Assembly: GCF_900101175.1 (NCBI RefSeq)
Contig: NZ_FNFQ01000007.1
Coordinates: forward strand, 124,001-188,000
Reading direction: 5' to 3'
Length of the DNA: 64,000 bases
Source: Stenotrophomonas pavanii
Lineage (GTDB): Bacteria; Pseudomonadota; Gammaproteobacteria; Xanthomonadales; Xanthomonadaceae
This document shows, in pieces, positions 8,959 through 18,573 of this stretch. Under the pieces are notes generated by a model, which saw only the letters and a list, made by a program, of their open reading frames with translations, was not told the DNA's origin and did no database searches. Each line of letters opens with the position of its first letter. Position 1 is the stretch's first letter. The translations under genes and the position numbers were made by a program.

Positions 8959-10139
8959 GTACGATCCGTTGCGACGTGGTGGTCATCGGTGCCGGCGCCG
9001 CCGGGCTGATGACCGCGATCACCGCCGGCCAGCGCGGCCGCCAGGTGCAGGTGATCGACCATGCCAACAAGGTCGGCAAGAAGATCCTGATGTCCGGCGG
9101 TGGTCGCTGCAACTTCACCAACACCGGCACCACGCCGGCCAATTTCCTGTCGGCCAACCCGCACTTCTGCAAGTCGGCGCTGGCACGCTACACGCCCTGG
9201 CACTTCATCGAGCTGGTGCACAAGCACGGCATTGCCTATCACGAAAAGGAACTGGGGCAGCTGTTCTGCGATGTCTCGTCCAAGCAGATCGTGAAGATGC
9301 TGGTCGACGAATGCCAGGCGGCCGGCGTACAGATCCGGACCGACTGCAGCGTGCAGCGCATCGAGCACGGCAGCGATGGTTTCCGCGTGCACACCACGCA
9401 GGGCCTGTTCCACTGCGCCTCGCTGGTGGTTGCCACCGGCGGCCTGTCGATTCCCAGCATGGGCGCTACCGGCTTTGGCTATGAGGTGGCCCGCCAGTTC
9501 GGCCACCAGGTGCTGCCGACCCGCGCCGGGCTGGTCCCGCTGACGCTGAGCGGCAAGCACCAGGAGCGGCTGGCCGACCTCAGCGGCGTCGCACTGCCGG
9601 TCGAGGCGCGCTGCAACGGAAAGAGTTTCCAGAACTTCATGCTGCTGACCCACCGCGGCGTGAGCGGCCCGGCCATCCTGCAGATTTCGTCGTTCTGGCA
9701 GCCCGGCGATGCGCTGGAGCTGGACCTGTTGCCGGGCCAGGATGCGGGCGAGTGGCTGCGCCAGATGAAGCGCGAGCGGCCCGCCGCCGAGCTGCGCACC
9801 GTGCTGGGCGACGTGATGCCCAAGCGGCTGGCGCAGCGCCTGTGCGAGCACTGGCTGCCGGACCGCCCGGTGCGTCAGCTGGACGAGCCGGTGCTGCGCC
9901 AGGCTGCGCAGCTGCTGGGCGCGTTCCCGCTGGTGGCCAGCGGCACCGAAGGCTACCGCACTGCCGAAGTCACCCTGGGCGGCGTGGACACGGCCGAAGT
10001 GTCATCCTCGACCCTGGAGTCCAAGCGCGTGCCCGGCCTGCACTTCGTCGGCGAGGTGCTGGACGTGACCGGCTGGCTGGGCGGCTACAACTTCCAGTGG
10101 GCCTGGGCCAGCGGCCACGCTGCCGGCAGCGTGGTGTGA
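8955..10139 (+). CDS. NAD(P)/FAD-dependent oxidoreductase, YhiN/HI0933 family
   Basis: 394 residues. N-terminal FAD-binding Rossmann motif VVVIGAGAAGLMTAI; the family signature KKILMSGGGRCNFTNT; a second dinucleotide motif LVVATGGLSIPSMGATG; and the C-terminal GEVLDVTGWLGGYNFQWAWASG that contacts FAD. Homologues are widespread flavoproteins of uncertain substrate (suggested roles in RNA modification or quinone reduction are not established). Start codon overlaps the yaeQ stop. Confidence 0.93.
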   Translation: MSTIRCDVVVIGAGAAGLMTAITAGQRGRQVQVIDHANKVGKKILMSGGGRCNFTNTGTTPANFLSANPHFCKSALARYTPWHFIELVHKHGIAYHEKELGQLFCDVSSKQIVKMLVDECQAAGVQIRTDCSVQRIEHGSDGFRVHTTQGLFHCASLVVATGGLSIPSMGATGFGYEVARQFGHQVLPTRAGLVPLTLSGKHQERLADLSGVALPVEARCNGKSFQNFMLLTHRGVSGPAILQISSFWQPGDALELDLLPGQDAGEWLRQMKRERPAAELRTVLGDVMPKRLAQRLCEHWLPDRPVRQLDEPVLRQAAQLLGAFPLVASGTEGYRTAEVTLGGVDTAEVSSSTLESKRVPGLHFVGEVLDVTGWLGGYNFQWAWASGHAAGSVV

Positions 10140-10230
10140 ACCACATCGCCGTTCGATGCGTGCCGGGGGCGCGCGCATGGACGGTTCGCCGCGCATGGTG
10201 TATCTAGATTTGCAGATTGGGGAGCAGTGC

Positions 10231-12300
10231 ATGCAGAACGCGAACGACATCACCATCCGCCTGCTGATTGTCGATGACAGCGGCGAAAACGCCGAAGCCA
10301 TCGTCAGCACCCTGCGCAACAGCGGCATCGCGGTACGCCCGTGGCGCCCGCAGGATGCGGCAGAGCTGGCCCAGGTGCTGGCCAGCCAGGCCATCGACCT
10401 GGTGCTGGCCTCGCCGTCCCAGGGCATCCCGCTGCAGCTGGCCGCCCAGCACATCGCCGCCAGCGGCAAGGACATTCCACTGGTGCTGCTGGCCGAGCGC
10501 ATCGACGAGGACGAGCTGGTGCAGGCCAGCAGCCACGGCATCCGCGCCCTGGCCCTGCGCCAGCGCCCCGAGCACCTGCTCGCCGTGGTCCGCGACCAAT
10601 GGGTCGATCTGCAGGCGCGTCGCGGCCTGCGCCGGATCGAGGCGCAGATGCGCGAGACCGAGCGCCGCTGCGACGCACTGATCGCCTCCTCGCGCGACCC
10701 GATCGCCTACGTGCATGAAGGCATGCACATCCGTGCCAACGACGCTTACCTGGAGATGTTCGGTTACGAGCACTTCGACGACATCGAGGGCATCTCGCTG
10801 CTGGACATGGTCGCGGCCCAGCACGTGGAGGGCTTCAAGCAGCTGCTGAAGGGCCTCAGCCGTGGCGAGGCGCCGCCGCCGCAGTACCAGCTCGACGCGC
10901 GCCACCAGGATGGCAGTGCGTTCCCGGCGACGATGGAATTTGCCGCGGCCACCTACGAGGGCGAGTCCTGCCTGCAGGTGGTGCTCCGCCGCCGCATGGA
11001 GTTCGACCCCGAGCTGGCGCGCGAGGTCGAGGACCTGCGCCAGCGCGACCAGGTCACCGGCCTGCTCAATCGCCCGACCTTCATGCTGCAGCTGGAAAGC
11101 GCAGTGGCCCAGGCCGGGCGCAGCGAAGGCCAGTTCGGCCTGCTGCTGATCGAGCCGGACCACTACGCACGCCTGCTGCCGGACATCGGCCTGGCCTCGG
11201 CCGACACTCTGATCGGCGCCCTTGCCGGGCTGCTGGCCGACGTGGTCGGCGAGGACGCGCAGCTGGCCCGCTTCGGTGAACACAATTTTGCCGTGCTGCA
11301 GGCCGGGCCCTACGCGCAGACCGTGGCGCTGGCCGAGCGCATCCGCGAGGCCTACGCCGCGCATGTCTTCAGCATCGGCGCACGTTCGGCCACGGTAACG
11401 GTCAGCATCGGTGGCGTGCAGGTCGGCGAGAAGATCGCCAGCATCGGCCAGGTGCTGGCGCGCGCCAGCGAATGCACGCAGGCCGCCGCCGAGCTGGGCA
11501 ATACCTGCCGCATCTTCGATCCGGCCGCTGCCGACCGGGTCGAGGAAGAGCGCGTGCTGCGCTGGGTCGCCCGCATCCGCGAGGCACTGGCCGGCGACGG
11601 CTTCCAGCTGCACTACCAGCCGGTGCTGAATCTGCAGGGCGAGCCGCTGGAGCTGTACGAGGCCTACCTGCGCCTGGAAAACAACGGCGAGCTGCTGAGC
11701 CCGACCGCGTTCCTGGGCATCGCCGAGGAACACGGGCTGCTGGCCGACATCAACCGCTGGGTGGTCTCGCAGGCGATCGCAGTGCTGGGTGAGCGCGCAC
11801 GCGCGGGTCATGCGACCCAGGTGCTGGTGAAGGTCACGCCGGAATCGTTCGATGACCCGCAGATGATCGCCACCCTGCGCCGCGAGCTGCAGGCGCAGGG
11901 CGTGCCGGGCGAACGGCTGTGGCTGCATGCGCCGGAAGCCAAAGTATTCACCCACCTGCGCAGTGCGCAGCAGTTCCTCGCTGAAGTGGCGCCACTGGGC
12001 TGCCGCATCGGCCTGGAGCAGTTCGGTTCGGGCCTGGACTCGTTCCAGCTGCTGGCCCACTTCCAGCCGCAGTTCCTCAAGCTGGACCGCGGCTTCACCA
12101 GCGATCTGGCCGCCACCCGCGAGAACATCGACCGCGTCAGCCAGATCACCGCGCGCGCACAGGAAGCGGGCATCCGCACCATTGCCGAGTTCGTCAGCGA
12201 TGCCAACTCGATGACCCTGTTGTTCAGTGCCGGCGTGGATTACGTGCAGGGCGACTTCGTCGGCCCGGCACTGCCGGAGATGGGCTTCGAGTTCGGGTGA
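10231..12300 (+). CDS. fimX: FimX-type degenerate GGDEF-EAL c-di-GMP receptor (type IV pilus control)
   Basis: 689 residues from the ATG at 10231, with GGGGAG 6 bases upstream; this is the length of Xanthomonas FimX as I recall it. Order: REC-like domain (~10-125, LLIVDDSGENAEAI), PAS (~155-280), GGDEF-like (~290-430), EAL-like (~445-685). The GGDEF signature is degenerate (RFGEHNFAVL) and EAL reads EAYLRL, with EQFGSGLDSF replacing DDFGTG, so it should neither make nor hydrolyse c-di-GMP. Family knowledge: the EAL domain binds c-di-GMP and acts with a PilZ protein and PilB to drive pilus assembly. Ends at a SMAG dimer and terminator. Confidence 0.88.
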   Translation: MQNANDITIRLLIVDDSGENAEAIVSTLRNSGIAVRPWRPQDAAELAQVLASQAIDLVLASPSQGIPLQLAAQHIAASGKDIPLVLLAERIDEDELVQASSHGIRALALRQRPEHLLAVVRDQWVDLQARRGLRRIEAQMRETERRCDALIASSRDPIAYVHEGMHIRANDAYLEMFGYEHFDDIEGISLLDMVAAQHVEGFKQLLKGLSRGEAPPPQYQLDARHQDGSAFPATMEFAAATYEGESCLQVVLRRRMEFDPELAREVEDLRQRDQVTGLLNRPTFMLQLESAVAQAGRSEGQFGLLLIEPDHYARLLPDIGLASADTLIGALAGLLADVVGEDAQLARFGEHNFAVLQAGPYAQTVALAERIREAYAAHVFSIGARSATVTVSIGGVQVGEKIASIGQVLARASECTQAAAELGNTCRIFDPAAADRVEEERVLRWVARIREALAGDGFQLHYQPVLNLQGEPLELYEAYLRLENNGELLSPTAFLGIAEEHGLLADINRWVVSQAIAVLGERARAGHATQVLVKVTPESFDDPQMIATLRRELQAQGVPGERLWLHAPEAKVFTHLRSAQQFLAEVAPLGCRIGLEQFGSGLDSFQLLAHFQPQFLKLDRGFTSDLAATRENIDRVSQITARAQEAGIRTIAEFVSDANSMTLLFSAGVDYVQGDFVGPALPEMGFEFG

Positions 12301-12305
12301 CCGAG

Positions 12306-12369
12306 GTAGCGCCGGCCGCTGGCCGGCAGCCTTTGGTACCCAGGGTTGCCGGCCAGCGGCCGGCACTAC
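12306..12369. repeat. SMAG repeat dimer (two inverted stem-loops)
   Basis: GTAGCGCCGGCCGCTGGCC at 12306 and its inverted partner ending GGCCGGCACTAC at 12369 face each other across a short AT-richer centre. Each half is a SMAG palindrome; the pair can fold into one long hairpin. Lies between convergent fimX and fabV. Confidence 0.9.
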
Positions 12370-12375
12370 CCAAAG

Positions 12376-12401
12376 AAAAGGCCGGCGTTCGCCGGCCTTT
12401 T
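12376..12401. terminator. Bidirectional terminator between fimX and fabV
   Basis: AAAAGGCCGGC (12376-12386) GTTC GCCGGCCTTTT (12391-12401): perfect stem with A-run and T-run flanks, so it can stop both fimX (plus) and fabV (minus). Confidence 0.9.
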
Positions 12402-12407
12402 CGCTGA

Positions 12408-13667
12408 TCAGGTCATGTCGACCAGGTTGTCGATCTTCACGTCCGGATCGACGTCGGCCTCGTAGTCGACGCCGTCCACGCCAAAGCCGAACAGGCGCAG
12501 GAAGTCGGCCTTGTAGCCGGCCAGGTCGCTGATCTCGTACAGGTTCTCGTTGGTCACCTGCGGCCACAGCGCAACCACCTTGCCCTGCACGTCCGCGGCC
12601 ATTTCCTTGTAATCGGCGCGCAGGCGGCCCTCGTCATCGACCAGCGCAACGGTGTGGCCGTCGCCATCGACCAGGTCGTGGCGCAGGCGTTCGACCGCCG
12701 TGCCATCGGCCTTGCCGCCGTAAAGGATGTCGTACAGCACGTCGAGCTGCTCGATGCAGCCTTCGTGGGTGCCCTTCTCCTTCATCACCTTGAACAGCAG
12801 CGACAGGTACAGCGGCATCGTCGGAATCGCCGAGCTGGCCTGGGTCACCACGGCCTTCAGGACCGACACGCGCGCATCGCCACCGATTTTCGCCAGCTTC
12901 TCGCGCAGGCCCAGCACCTTCGTATCCAGGTCCTTCTTGGCGGCGCCGATCGAGCCGTTCCAGTAGATCGCCTGGGTGATCTCTTCGCCCACGTAGGTGA
13001 AGGCCGTGGTGGTGCAGCCATTGGCCAGCACGCCCGCATCGGCGAGTGCGTCGATCCACATCTGCCAGTCCTCGCCGCCCATCACTGCGACGGTGCCGGC
13101 GATTTCTTCCGGAGTCGCCGGCTGCAGGGTGGTTTCGGTGATCACTTCCTTGTCGGTATCCAGGCCACGCAGGGTGATCGGTTCGCCGATCGGCTTCAGC
13201 GTGGAACTGATGATCTCGCCGGTCTTGGGGTGCTTGCGGCGAGGTGCGGCCAGGCTGTAAACGACCTGGTCGACCTGGCCCAGGTCGGCCTTGATCATCT
13301 CGATGGCCTTGGCCTTGACCTCATCGGAGAAGGCGTCGCCGTTGATGCTCTTGGCGTACAGGCCGGCTTCGTCAGCGTACTTGTGGAACGCGGCCGAGTT
13401 GTACCAGCCCGCAGTGCCCGGCTTGGTTTCGGTGCCCGGACGTTCGAAGAAGATACCCAGCGTGGCGGCGCCGCTGCCGAACGCGGCAGTGATCCGTGCG
13501 GCCAGGCCATAGCCGGTGGAGGCACCGATCACCAGCACCCGCTTCGGGCCGTTCTGGATCGGCGGACGCGCGCGGATGTAGTCGATCTGCTGCTTGACCG
13601 CGGCCTCGCAGCCGGTCGGGTGGGTGGTGACGCAGATGAAGCCGCGGACGCGCGGTTTGATGACCAT
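12408..13667 (-). CDS. fabV: FabV trans-2-enoyl-[ACP]/CoA reductase
   Basis: NADH-dependent enoyl reductase completing each fatty-acid elongation cycle; FabV enzymes are triclosan-refractory replacements for FabI. 419 residues from the ATG at 13667 with GAGG just upstream. Starts [20 protein letters not shown]; Rossmann glycine motif [20 protein letters not shown]; active-site Tyr-X8-Lys in [10 protein letters not shown]; also [17 protein letters not shown]. An upstream in-frame start at 13829 would add a low-quality 54-residue tail and is rejected. Confidence 0.96.
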   Translation of the reverse strand: MVIKPRVRGFICVTTHPTGCEAAVKQQIDYIRARPPIQNGPKRVLVIGASTGYGLAARITAAFGSGAATLGIFFERPGTETKPGTAGWYNSAAFHKYADEAGLYAKSINGDAFSDEVKAKAIEMIKADLGQVDQVVYSLAAPRRKHPKTGEIISSTLKPIGEPITLRGLDTDKEVITETTLQPATPEEIAGTVAVMGGEDWQMWIDALADAGVLANGCTTTAFTYVGEEITQAIYWNGSIGAAKKDLDTKVLGLREKLAKIGGDARVSVLKAVVTQASSAIPTMPLYLSLLFKVMKEKGTHEGCIEQLDVLYDILYGGKADGTAVERLRHDLVDGDGHTVALVDDEGRLRADYKEMAADVQGKVVALWPQVTNENLYEISDLAGYKADFLRLFGFGVDGVDYEADVDPDVKIDNLVDMT

Positions 13668-13827
13668 GGATACCTCGGGTTGGCAGATGCGGCGCACGGG
13701 GCGCTCAGCAGGAATACGGGCGCGCCTGCGCGCGCGAACCGCAGGATCGTAGTGCGCGGGGGACGATTGCACAACCGACGCTGGCGTAGGGTGGGGTTTG
13801 CTTTGCAGCGCTGCAAGCCCCGCACAC

Positions 13828-13851
13828 AAAAAACCCCGCGTGCGCGGGGTT
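13828..13851 (-). terminator. Terminator of the yajC-secD-secF run
   Basis: AACCCCGCG TG CGCGGGGTT (13832-13851); on the minus strand followed by a T-run (complement of A-run from 13828), 27 bp after the secF stop. Confidence 0.88.
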
Positions 13852-13877
13852 CTCTGTGTGCCGCATGCAGCAGATGC

Positions 13878-14858
13878 TTACGGGCGACGGGCCAGGGCCT
13901 CGACGTCCTTCGCCTTCGGCAGCAGGTCCTGCTTGCTGACGCGCAGGAAGCCGATCGTCAGCATCGGCACCGCGACCAGGATCGAGGACAGCACCACGAT
14001 CACCGCGCCGATCATGTGCGTCTCGGCCAGGCCTTCCATCGACGCACCGCCGTACAGGTACAGGGCAAGCGCCGACAGGAAGAACATCACCGCGGTGATC
14101 ACCGTACGCGACAGCGTCTGGTTGATCGAACGGTTCAGCACCTCCATCGAGTCCACGCGCAGGCTGCGGAAGTTCTCGCGGACGCGGTCGAACACCACGA
14201 TGATGTCGTTGATCGCAAAGCCCATCACCGACAGCAGGCCGGCCAGCACGGTCAGGTCGAACTCACGGCCCAGCAGGGACACGTAGGCGACCGTCACGAT
14301 CAGGTCGAACATCGCCACGATGCTGGCGGTGACCGCGAACTTCCATTCGAAGCGCACCGCGATGTAGATCAGGAAGCCGGCCAGCATGAAGATGGTGGCG
14401 TACAGGCCGTTCTTCGCCAGGTCCTTGCCGATCTGCGGGCCGACGAATGCGGTACTCATCACCGTGGCCTGGTTGTCGGCGCTGGACAGCACCTTCACCA
14501 CGGCCGCGGCGGTGGCCTTGTCCTCGGCAGCGGCATCACCGGTGCCCGGCGCATGTTCGCCATGCGGCGCCAGGCGGATCAGCAGGTCGGTGTTGCCACC
14601 GACGCTCTGCACCTGGGCACCGTCGAAGCCGTTCTGCTCCAGCTTGGCGCGGACCTGCTCGACGTCCACGGCCTTCTCGAAACGCGTTTCGATCAGGGTG
14701 CCGCCGGTGAAGTCCAGTGCGTAGTTGAAGCCCTTGATGCCGATGATGGCGACCGAGGCCAGGAACACCACGATGGTGACTGCCATGGCGACATGGCGCC
14801 AGCGCATGAAGTCGATCTTGGTGTCGTTCGGGAGGATGTGCAGCGGAAACAGTTTCAT
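13878..14858 (-). CDS. secF: Protein translocase subunit SecF
   Basis: 326-residue inner-membrane RND-type protein that, with SecD, uses the proton gradient to pull secretory proteins across the membrane. One N-terminal transmembrane helix (~20-40), a periplasmic P1 domain with FTGGTLIETRFEKAVD, then five helices with VMGFAINDIIVVFDRVREN and NRSINQTLSRTVITA. Lies 16 bp after secD in the canonical tgt-yajC-secD-secF order. Confidence 0.97.
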   Translation of the reverse strand: MKLFPLHILPNDTKIDFMRWRHVAMAVTIVVFLASVAIIGIKGFNYALDFTGGTLIETRFEKAVDVEQVRAKLEQNGFDGAQVQSVGGNTDLLIRLAPHGEHAPGTGDAAAEDKATAAAVVKVLSSADNQATVMSTAFVGPQIGKDLAKNGLYATIFMLAGFLIYIAVRFEWKFAVTASIVAMFDLIVTVAYVSLLGREFDLTVLAGLLSVMGFAINDIIVVFDRVRENFRSLRVDSMEVLNRSINQTLSRTVITAVMFFLSALALYLYGGASMEGLAETHMIGAVIVVLSSILVAVPMLTIGFLRVSKQDLLPKAKDVEALARRP

Positions 14859-14874
14859 TGTGCGTGTCGTCCCG

Positions 14875-16731
14875 TCAGATGGCCACGTTCTGGAGCTTCT
14901 TGCGACGGCCGTAGATCAGCGTCGCCAGCGCACGCGACACGGTGATCGCAGTGAACATGGAGGCGAAAATACCGATGATCATGGTCAGCGCGAAGCCCTT
15001 CAGCGGACCGGTACCGAATGCGAACAGCGCCACACCGACGATCAGGCCGGTCAGGTTGGCGTCGAGGATGGTGCCCGAGGCACGCTCGTAACCGGTCACG
15101 ATCGCGGTCTTGCCCGGCACGCCGGCGCGCAGTTCTTCACGGATACGCTCGTTGATCAGCACGTTGGCGTCCACCGACAGGCCCACCGACAACGCCAGGC
15201 CGGCGAAGCCCGGCAGGGTCATGGTCGCGCCGAACAGCGACATCACCGCCACCACGATCAGCAGGTTGAACAGCATCGCCGCCGAGGTGATCACACCGAA
15301 CATGCGGTAGTAGATGCTGAAGAACACCAGGGTGAACAGGAACGCGAACACCACCGCGCGCATGCCGTTCTTGACGTTCTCGGCGCCCAGGCTCGGGCCG
15401 ACCACGCGCTCTTCGACGAAGTCCATCGGCGCGGCCAGCGAGCCGGACTTCAGCAGCTTGGCCAGGTCCTCGGCTTCCTTCTTCTGCAGGCCGGTGGTCT
15501 GGAAGTTCTTGCCGAACACGCCGTTGATGTTGGCCACCGAGATCACCTCCTCGTTGACCTTGAAGCCACGCACTTCCTGGCCGTCGACGACGGTCACGGT
15601 CGGCACGCGTTCGGTATAGACCACCGCCATCGGCTTGTTCACGTTGGCGCTGGTGAAGTCGAACATGCGCTGGCCACCGACATTGTTCAGCGTCACGCTG
15701 ACGGCCGGGGAGCCACTGTTCGAATCGGTCACCGCCTGCGCGCCGACCATCTGGTCACCGGTGACGATCACGCGCTTGTTCAGCAGGATCGGGCCGCGGC
15801 CGTCACGCTGCTGGTAGACCTTCGCTTCCGGCGGGATGCGGCCGGAATTGATGGCGTCCTGCGCATTGCCCTCGACCACCGCGCGGTACTCCAGGGTGGC
15901 GGTGGCGCCGATCATGCGCTTGGCTTCGGCGGTGTCCTGCACGCCCGGCAGCTGCACGACCACACGGTCGGCACCCTGGCGCTGGATGATCGGCTCGGCC
16001 ACGCCGAGCTGGTTCACGCGGTTGCGCAGGGTGTTGATGTTCTGCTCGATGGCGCCGTTGGCGATCTGCGTGATCTCGGTCTCCGGCACGGTGACCGTGA
16101 TGCGGTTGCCGCTGACGTCATAGCCGAGCGTCGGCTGTGCCTTGACCAGGGCGGCACGGGCACGCTGCGCGGCGTCGTCACCGGCGGACGGGCTCAGGTT
16201 GGCCACGATGCTGTTGTCCGCACGGCGCTCCACCGACTGGTAGGCGATGCGGGCGTCACGCAGGGTGCTGCGCACGTCTTCGGTGTAGGCATCCAGGCGC
16301 TTGTCGAGGGCGGCCTTCTGGTCGACCTGCAGCACGAAGTGCACGCCACCCTGAAGGTCCAGGCCGAGCACCATCGGGCGACCGCCCAGCCGGGCCAGCC
16401 AGTCCGGCACGGTCGAGGCCAGGTTCAGGGCCACCGTGTACTTCTCGCCGACGGTGTCGCGCAGGGCATCGCTGGCCGCGGACTGCGACTTCAGGTCCGG
16501 CAGGCGGACGATCAGGCTTTCCCCTTCCTTTTCGGCACCGATGGCAGTGACCCCGGCCTTCTTCAGGTCGGCCAGCACACGGTCGCGCAGCGCATCGTCG
16601 ATCTGCCCGCCACGGTTGGCGGTGATCTGGATGGCCGGGTCCTTCTGGTAGATGTTGGGCAGCGCGTACAGCGCACTGAGCGCCAGTACGATCAGGATGA
16701 CGACGTACTTCCAGCGTGGAAATTCGAGCAT
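14875..16731 (-). CDS. secD: Protein translocase subunit SecD
   Basis: 618 residues from the ATG at 16731 (MLEFPRWKYVVILIVLALS). N-terminal transmembrane helix, large periplasmic P1 head with LGLDLQGGVHFVLQVD, then the RND transmembrane block with FAGLALSVGLSVDANVLINE and the GYERASGTILDANLTGL motif. Partner of SecF and YajC in the Sec holo-translocon. Upstream in-frame start at 16755 rejected as the extra residues are not family-like. Confidence 0.97.
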   Translation of the reverse strand: MLEFPRWKYVVILIVLALSALYALPNIYQKDPAIQITANRGGQIDDALRDRVLADLKKAGVTAIGAEKEGESLIVRLPDLKSQSAASDALRDTVGEKYTVALNLASTVPDWLARLGGRPMVLGLDLQGGVHFVLQVDQKAALDKRLDAYTEDVRSTLRDARIAYQSVERRADNSIVANLSPSAGDDAAQRARAALVKAQPTLGYDVSGNRITVTVPETEITQIANGAIEQNINTLRNRVNQLGVAEPIIQRQGADRVVVQLPGVQDTAEAKRMIGATATLEYRAVVEGNAQDAINSGRIPPEAKVYQQRDGRGPILLNKRVIVTGDQMVGAQAVTDSNSGSPAVSVTLNNVGGQRMFDFTSANVNKPMAVVYTERVPTVTVVDGQEVRGFKVNEEVISVANINGVFGKNFQTTGLQKKEAEDLAKLLKSGSLAAPMDFVEERVVGPSLGAENVKNGMRAVVFAFLFTLVFFSIYYRMFGVITSAAMLFNLLIVVAVMSLFGATMTLPGFAGLALSVGLSVDANVLINERIREELRAGVPGKTAIVTGYERASGTILDANLTGLIVGVALFAFGTGPLKGFALTMIIGIFASMFTAITVSRALATLIYGRRKKLQNVAI

Positions 16732-16792
16732 TGCTTGGGTCCCGCGCGGCGCCATCCCCGGCGCCGCGGTTGTGCTTCGGAAAGGGAGTGGC

Positions 16793-17137
16793 TTACTTGG
16801 CCGAATCCAGGGTGCCGGTCGGCAGCACGCTGCCGACAGCGCCCTTCTGCACGCGGATGCGCACGTTGTCGGCCACTTCGACGGTGATGAAGTGGTCGCC
16901 GATGTCGGTGACCTTGCCGGCGATGCCGCCGTTGGTCAGCACTTCGTCGCCGCGCTTGATCTTTTCCAGCATCGCCTTGTGCTCCTTCTGCCGCTTCATC
17001 TGCGGGCGGATCATCAGGAAGTACATGATGGCGATCAGGATGATCGGGAACAGCAGCGTGGTCAGGCCCATGCCCTGCGGTTGGCCGCCGGCGGCCTGGG
17101 CGTGGGCGGCGGGAATCAGGAAAGCAAGCAGGTTCAT
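16793..17137 (-). CDS. yajC: Sec translocon accessory protein YajC
   Basis: 114 residues from the ATG at 17137 (AAAGGA 7 bases upstream). Starts MNLLAFLIPAAHAQ, then the single membrane helix TLLFPIILIAIMYFLMIRP and the cytoplasmic RPQMKRQKEHKAMLEKIKRGDEVLTN...GGIAGKV region (two pieces of the family signature). First of yajC-secD-secF; follows tgt on the same strand. Confidence 0.96.
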   Translation of the reverse strand: MNLLAFLIPAAHAQAAGGQPQGMGLTTLLFPIILIAIMYFLMIRPQMKRQKEHKAMLEKIKRGDEVLTNGGIAGKVTDIGDHFITVEVADNVRIRVQKGAVGSVLPTGTLDSAK

Positions 17138-17270
17138 CGTTGGTCCTTTGGTTGGGCGGCGCCCCGGCACCATCAGGTGCCACGGTCGCGACCGCGGATC
17201 TGGGTCAGCCTTGAAGTATGCCACGGCCCCGGGCGTTCGTCCTTGGGCCGTTTGGCAGGGGGCGTCCGGG

Positions 17271-18401
17271 TTACAGCGGCGGGGCCACTGCCCCGCGTGC
17301 CGCGTAGAAGGACTCGCGGAAGGCCAGGAAGGTTCCCGCCTCGATCGCGGCCCGGATGTCGGCCATGAGCTTTTCGTAATAGAACAGGTTGTGCAGGGTG
17401 CCCAGCATCGGCGCCAGCATCTCGTTGCAACGGTCCAGGTGGCGCAGGTAGGACCGGGTGTAGCCGCCGGTGCAGGCCACGCAGCCGCAGCCCGGCTCGA
17501 TCGGGTCCATGTCGCGCGCGTACTGCGAGTTGCGGATGCGGACGGTGCCGAACGAGGTGAAATAGTGGCCGTTGCGGGCGTTGCGGGTCGGCATCACGCA
17601 GTCGAACATGTCCACGCCGCGGGCCACGCCTTCCACCAGGTCCTCCGGCCGGCCCACGCCCATCAGGTAGCGCGGGCGGTCGCCCGGCAGCTCCGGGTCC
17701 AGGTGGTCGAGCATGGCGTTGCGCTCGTGCTCCGGCTCGCCCACGGCCAGGCCGCCGATGGCGTAGCCGTCGAAGCCGATCGCCTGCAGGGCATCGGCCG
17801 AGCGGCTGCGCAGGTCGGTGTGCACGCCGCCCTGGACGATGCCGAACAGGGCTGCGTCGTTGCCCAGCTCGTCATGCGCGTTGCGGCTGCGCTGGGCCCA
17901 GCGCAGGCTCAGCTCCATCGAGCGGCGGGCGACGTCCTCGGTGGCCGGGTACGGGGTGCACTCGTCGAAGATCATCACGATGTCCGAATCGAGCACCTTC
18001 TGGATCTTCATGCTCTCTTCCGGCCCCAGGAACACGCGGGCGCCGTCGGTCGGCGAGGCGAAGGTCACGCCCTGCTCGGTGATCTTGCGGCAGTGGGCCA
18101 GCGAGAACACCTGGAAGCCGCCGGAATCGGTCAGGATCGGGCCATCCCAGCGGCAGAAGCCGTGCAGCCCGCCGTGGTCGGCGATGATGTCCAGGCCCGG
18201 GCGCAGGTACAGGTGGAAGGTGTTGCCGAGGATGATCTCGGCGCCCAGCGCGCGCACCTGGTCCGGCAGGATGCCCTTGACCGAGCCATAGGTCCCCACC
18301 GGCATGAACGCCGGCGTTTCCACCGTGCCACGCGGGAAGGTCAGGCGGCCACGGCGGGCACGGCCGTCGCGGGTCTTGAGCTGGAACTGCAGTCGGGACA
18401 T
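17271..18401 (-). CDS. tgt: Queuine tRNA-ribosyltransferase (TGT)
   Basis: Exchanges guanine-34 for preQ1 in GUN-anticodon tRNAs. 376 residues from the ATG at 18401 ([13 protein letters not shown]). Catalytic Asp regions: [13 protein letters not shown] and [17 protein letters not shown]; substrate pocket FGIVQGGVH and IGGLAVGEP; zinc site [18 protein letters not shown]. Sits between queA and yajC on the same strand, the usual queuosine/Sec cluster. Confidence 0.97.
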   Translation of the reverse strand: MSRLQFQLKTRDGRARRGRLTFPRGTVETPAFMPVGTYGSVKGILPDQVRALGAEIILGNTFHLYLRPGLDIIADHGGLHGFCRWDGPILTDSGGFQVFSLAHCRKITEQGVTFASPTDGARVFLGPEESMKIQKVLDSDIVMIFDECTPYPATEDVARRSMELSLRWAQRSRNAHDELGNDAALFGIVQGGVHTDLRSRSADALQAIGFDGYAIGGLAVGEPEHERNAMLDHLDPELPGDRPRYLMGVGRPEDLVEGVARGVDMFDCVMPTRNARNGHYFTSFGTVRIRNSQYARDMDPIEPGCGCVACTGGYTRSYLRHLDRCNEMLAPMLGTLHNLFYYEKLMADIRAAIEAGTFLAFRESFYAARGAVAPPL

Positions 18402-18573
18402 GGAGCGGTCGTTCAGGCAAATAGTCGCCCATTGTCTCCCAAAACCGGGGCGGCCGCCCATTCAGGCCTGAACGGACCGGCTGTGGAGCCACGCCGTGCG
18501 TGGCTCTCCTCCCGGGTTCCGGCAGGTACGCACCCACCGTGCGCACCCACCACAGGCAGATGCCGCAGGCACC

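Noticed and set aside
10204..12567. Long minus-strand frame (787 aa) opposite fimX
   Set aside because: No recognisable motif, and it runs through the SMAG repeats and terminator; fimX on the other strand is well supported.
12654..14945. Very long open frame on the plus strand (763 aa)
   Set aside because: It lies wholly antisense to fabV and secF, whose motifs are intact; composition is Gln/His/Arg/Ala-rich as expected of a shadow frame in high-GC DNA.
14725..16887. 720-aa plus-strand frame opposite secD
   Set aside because: Shadow frame; secD is unmistakable.
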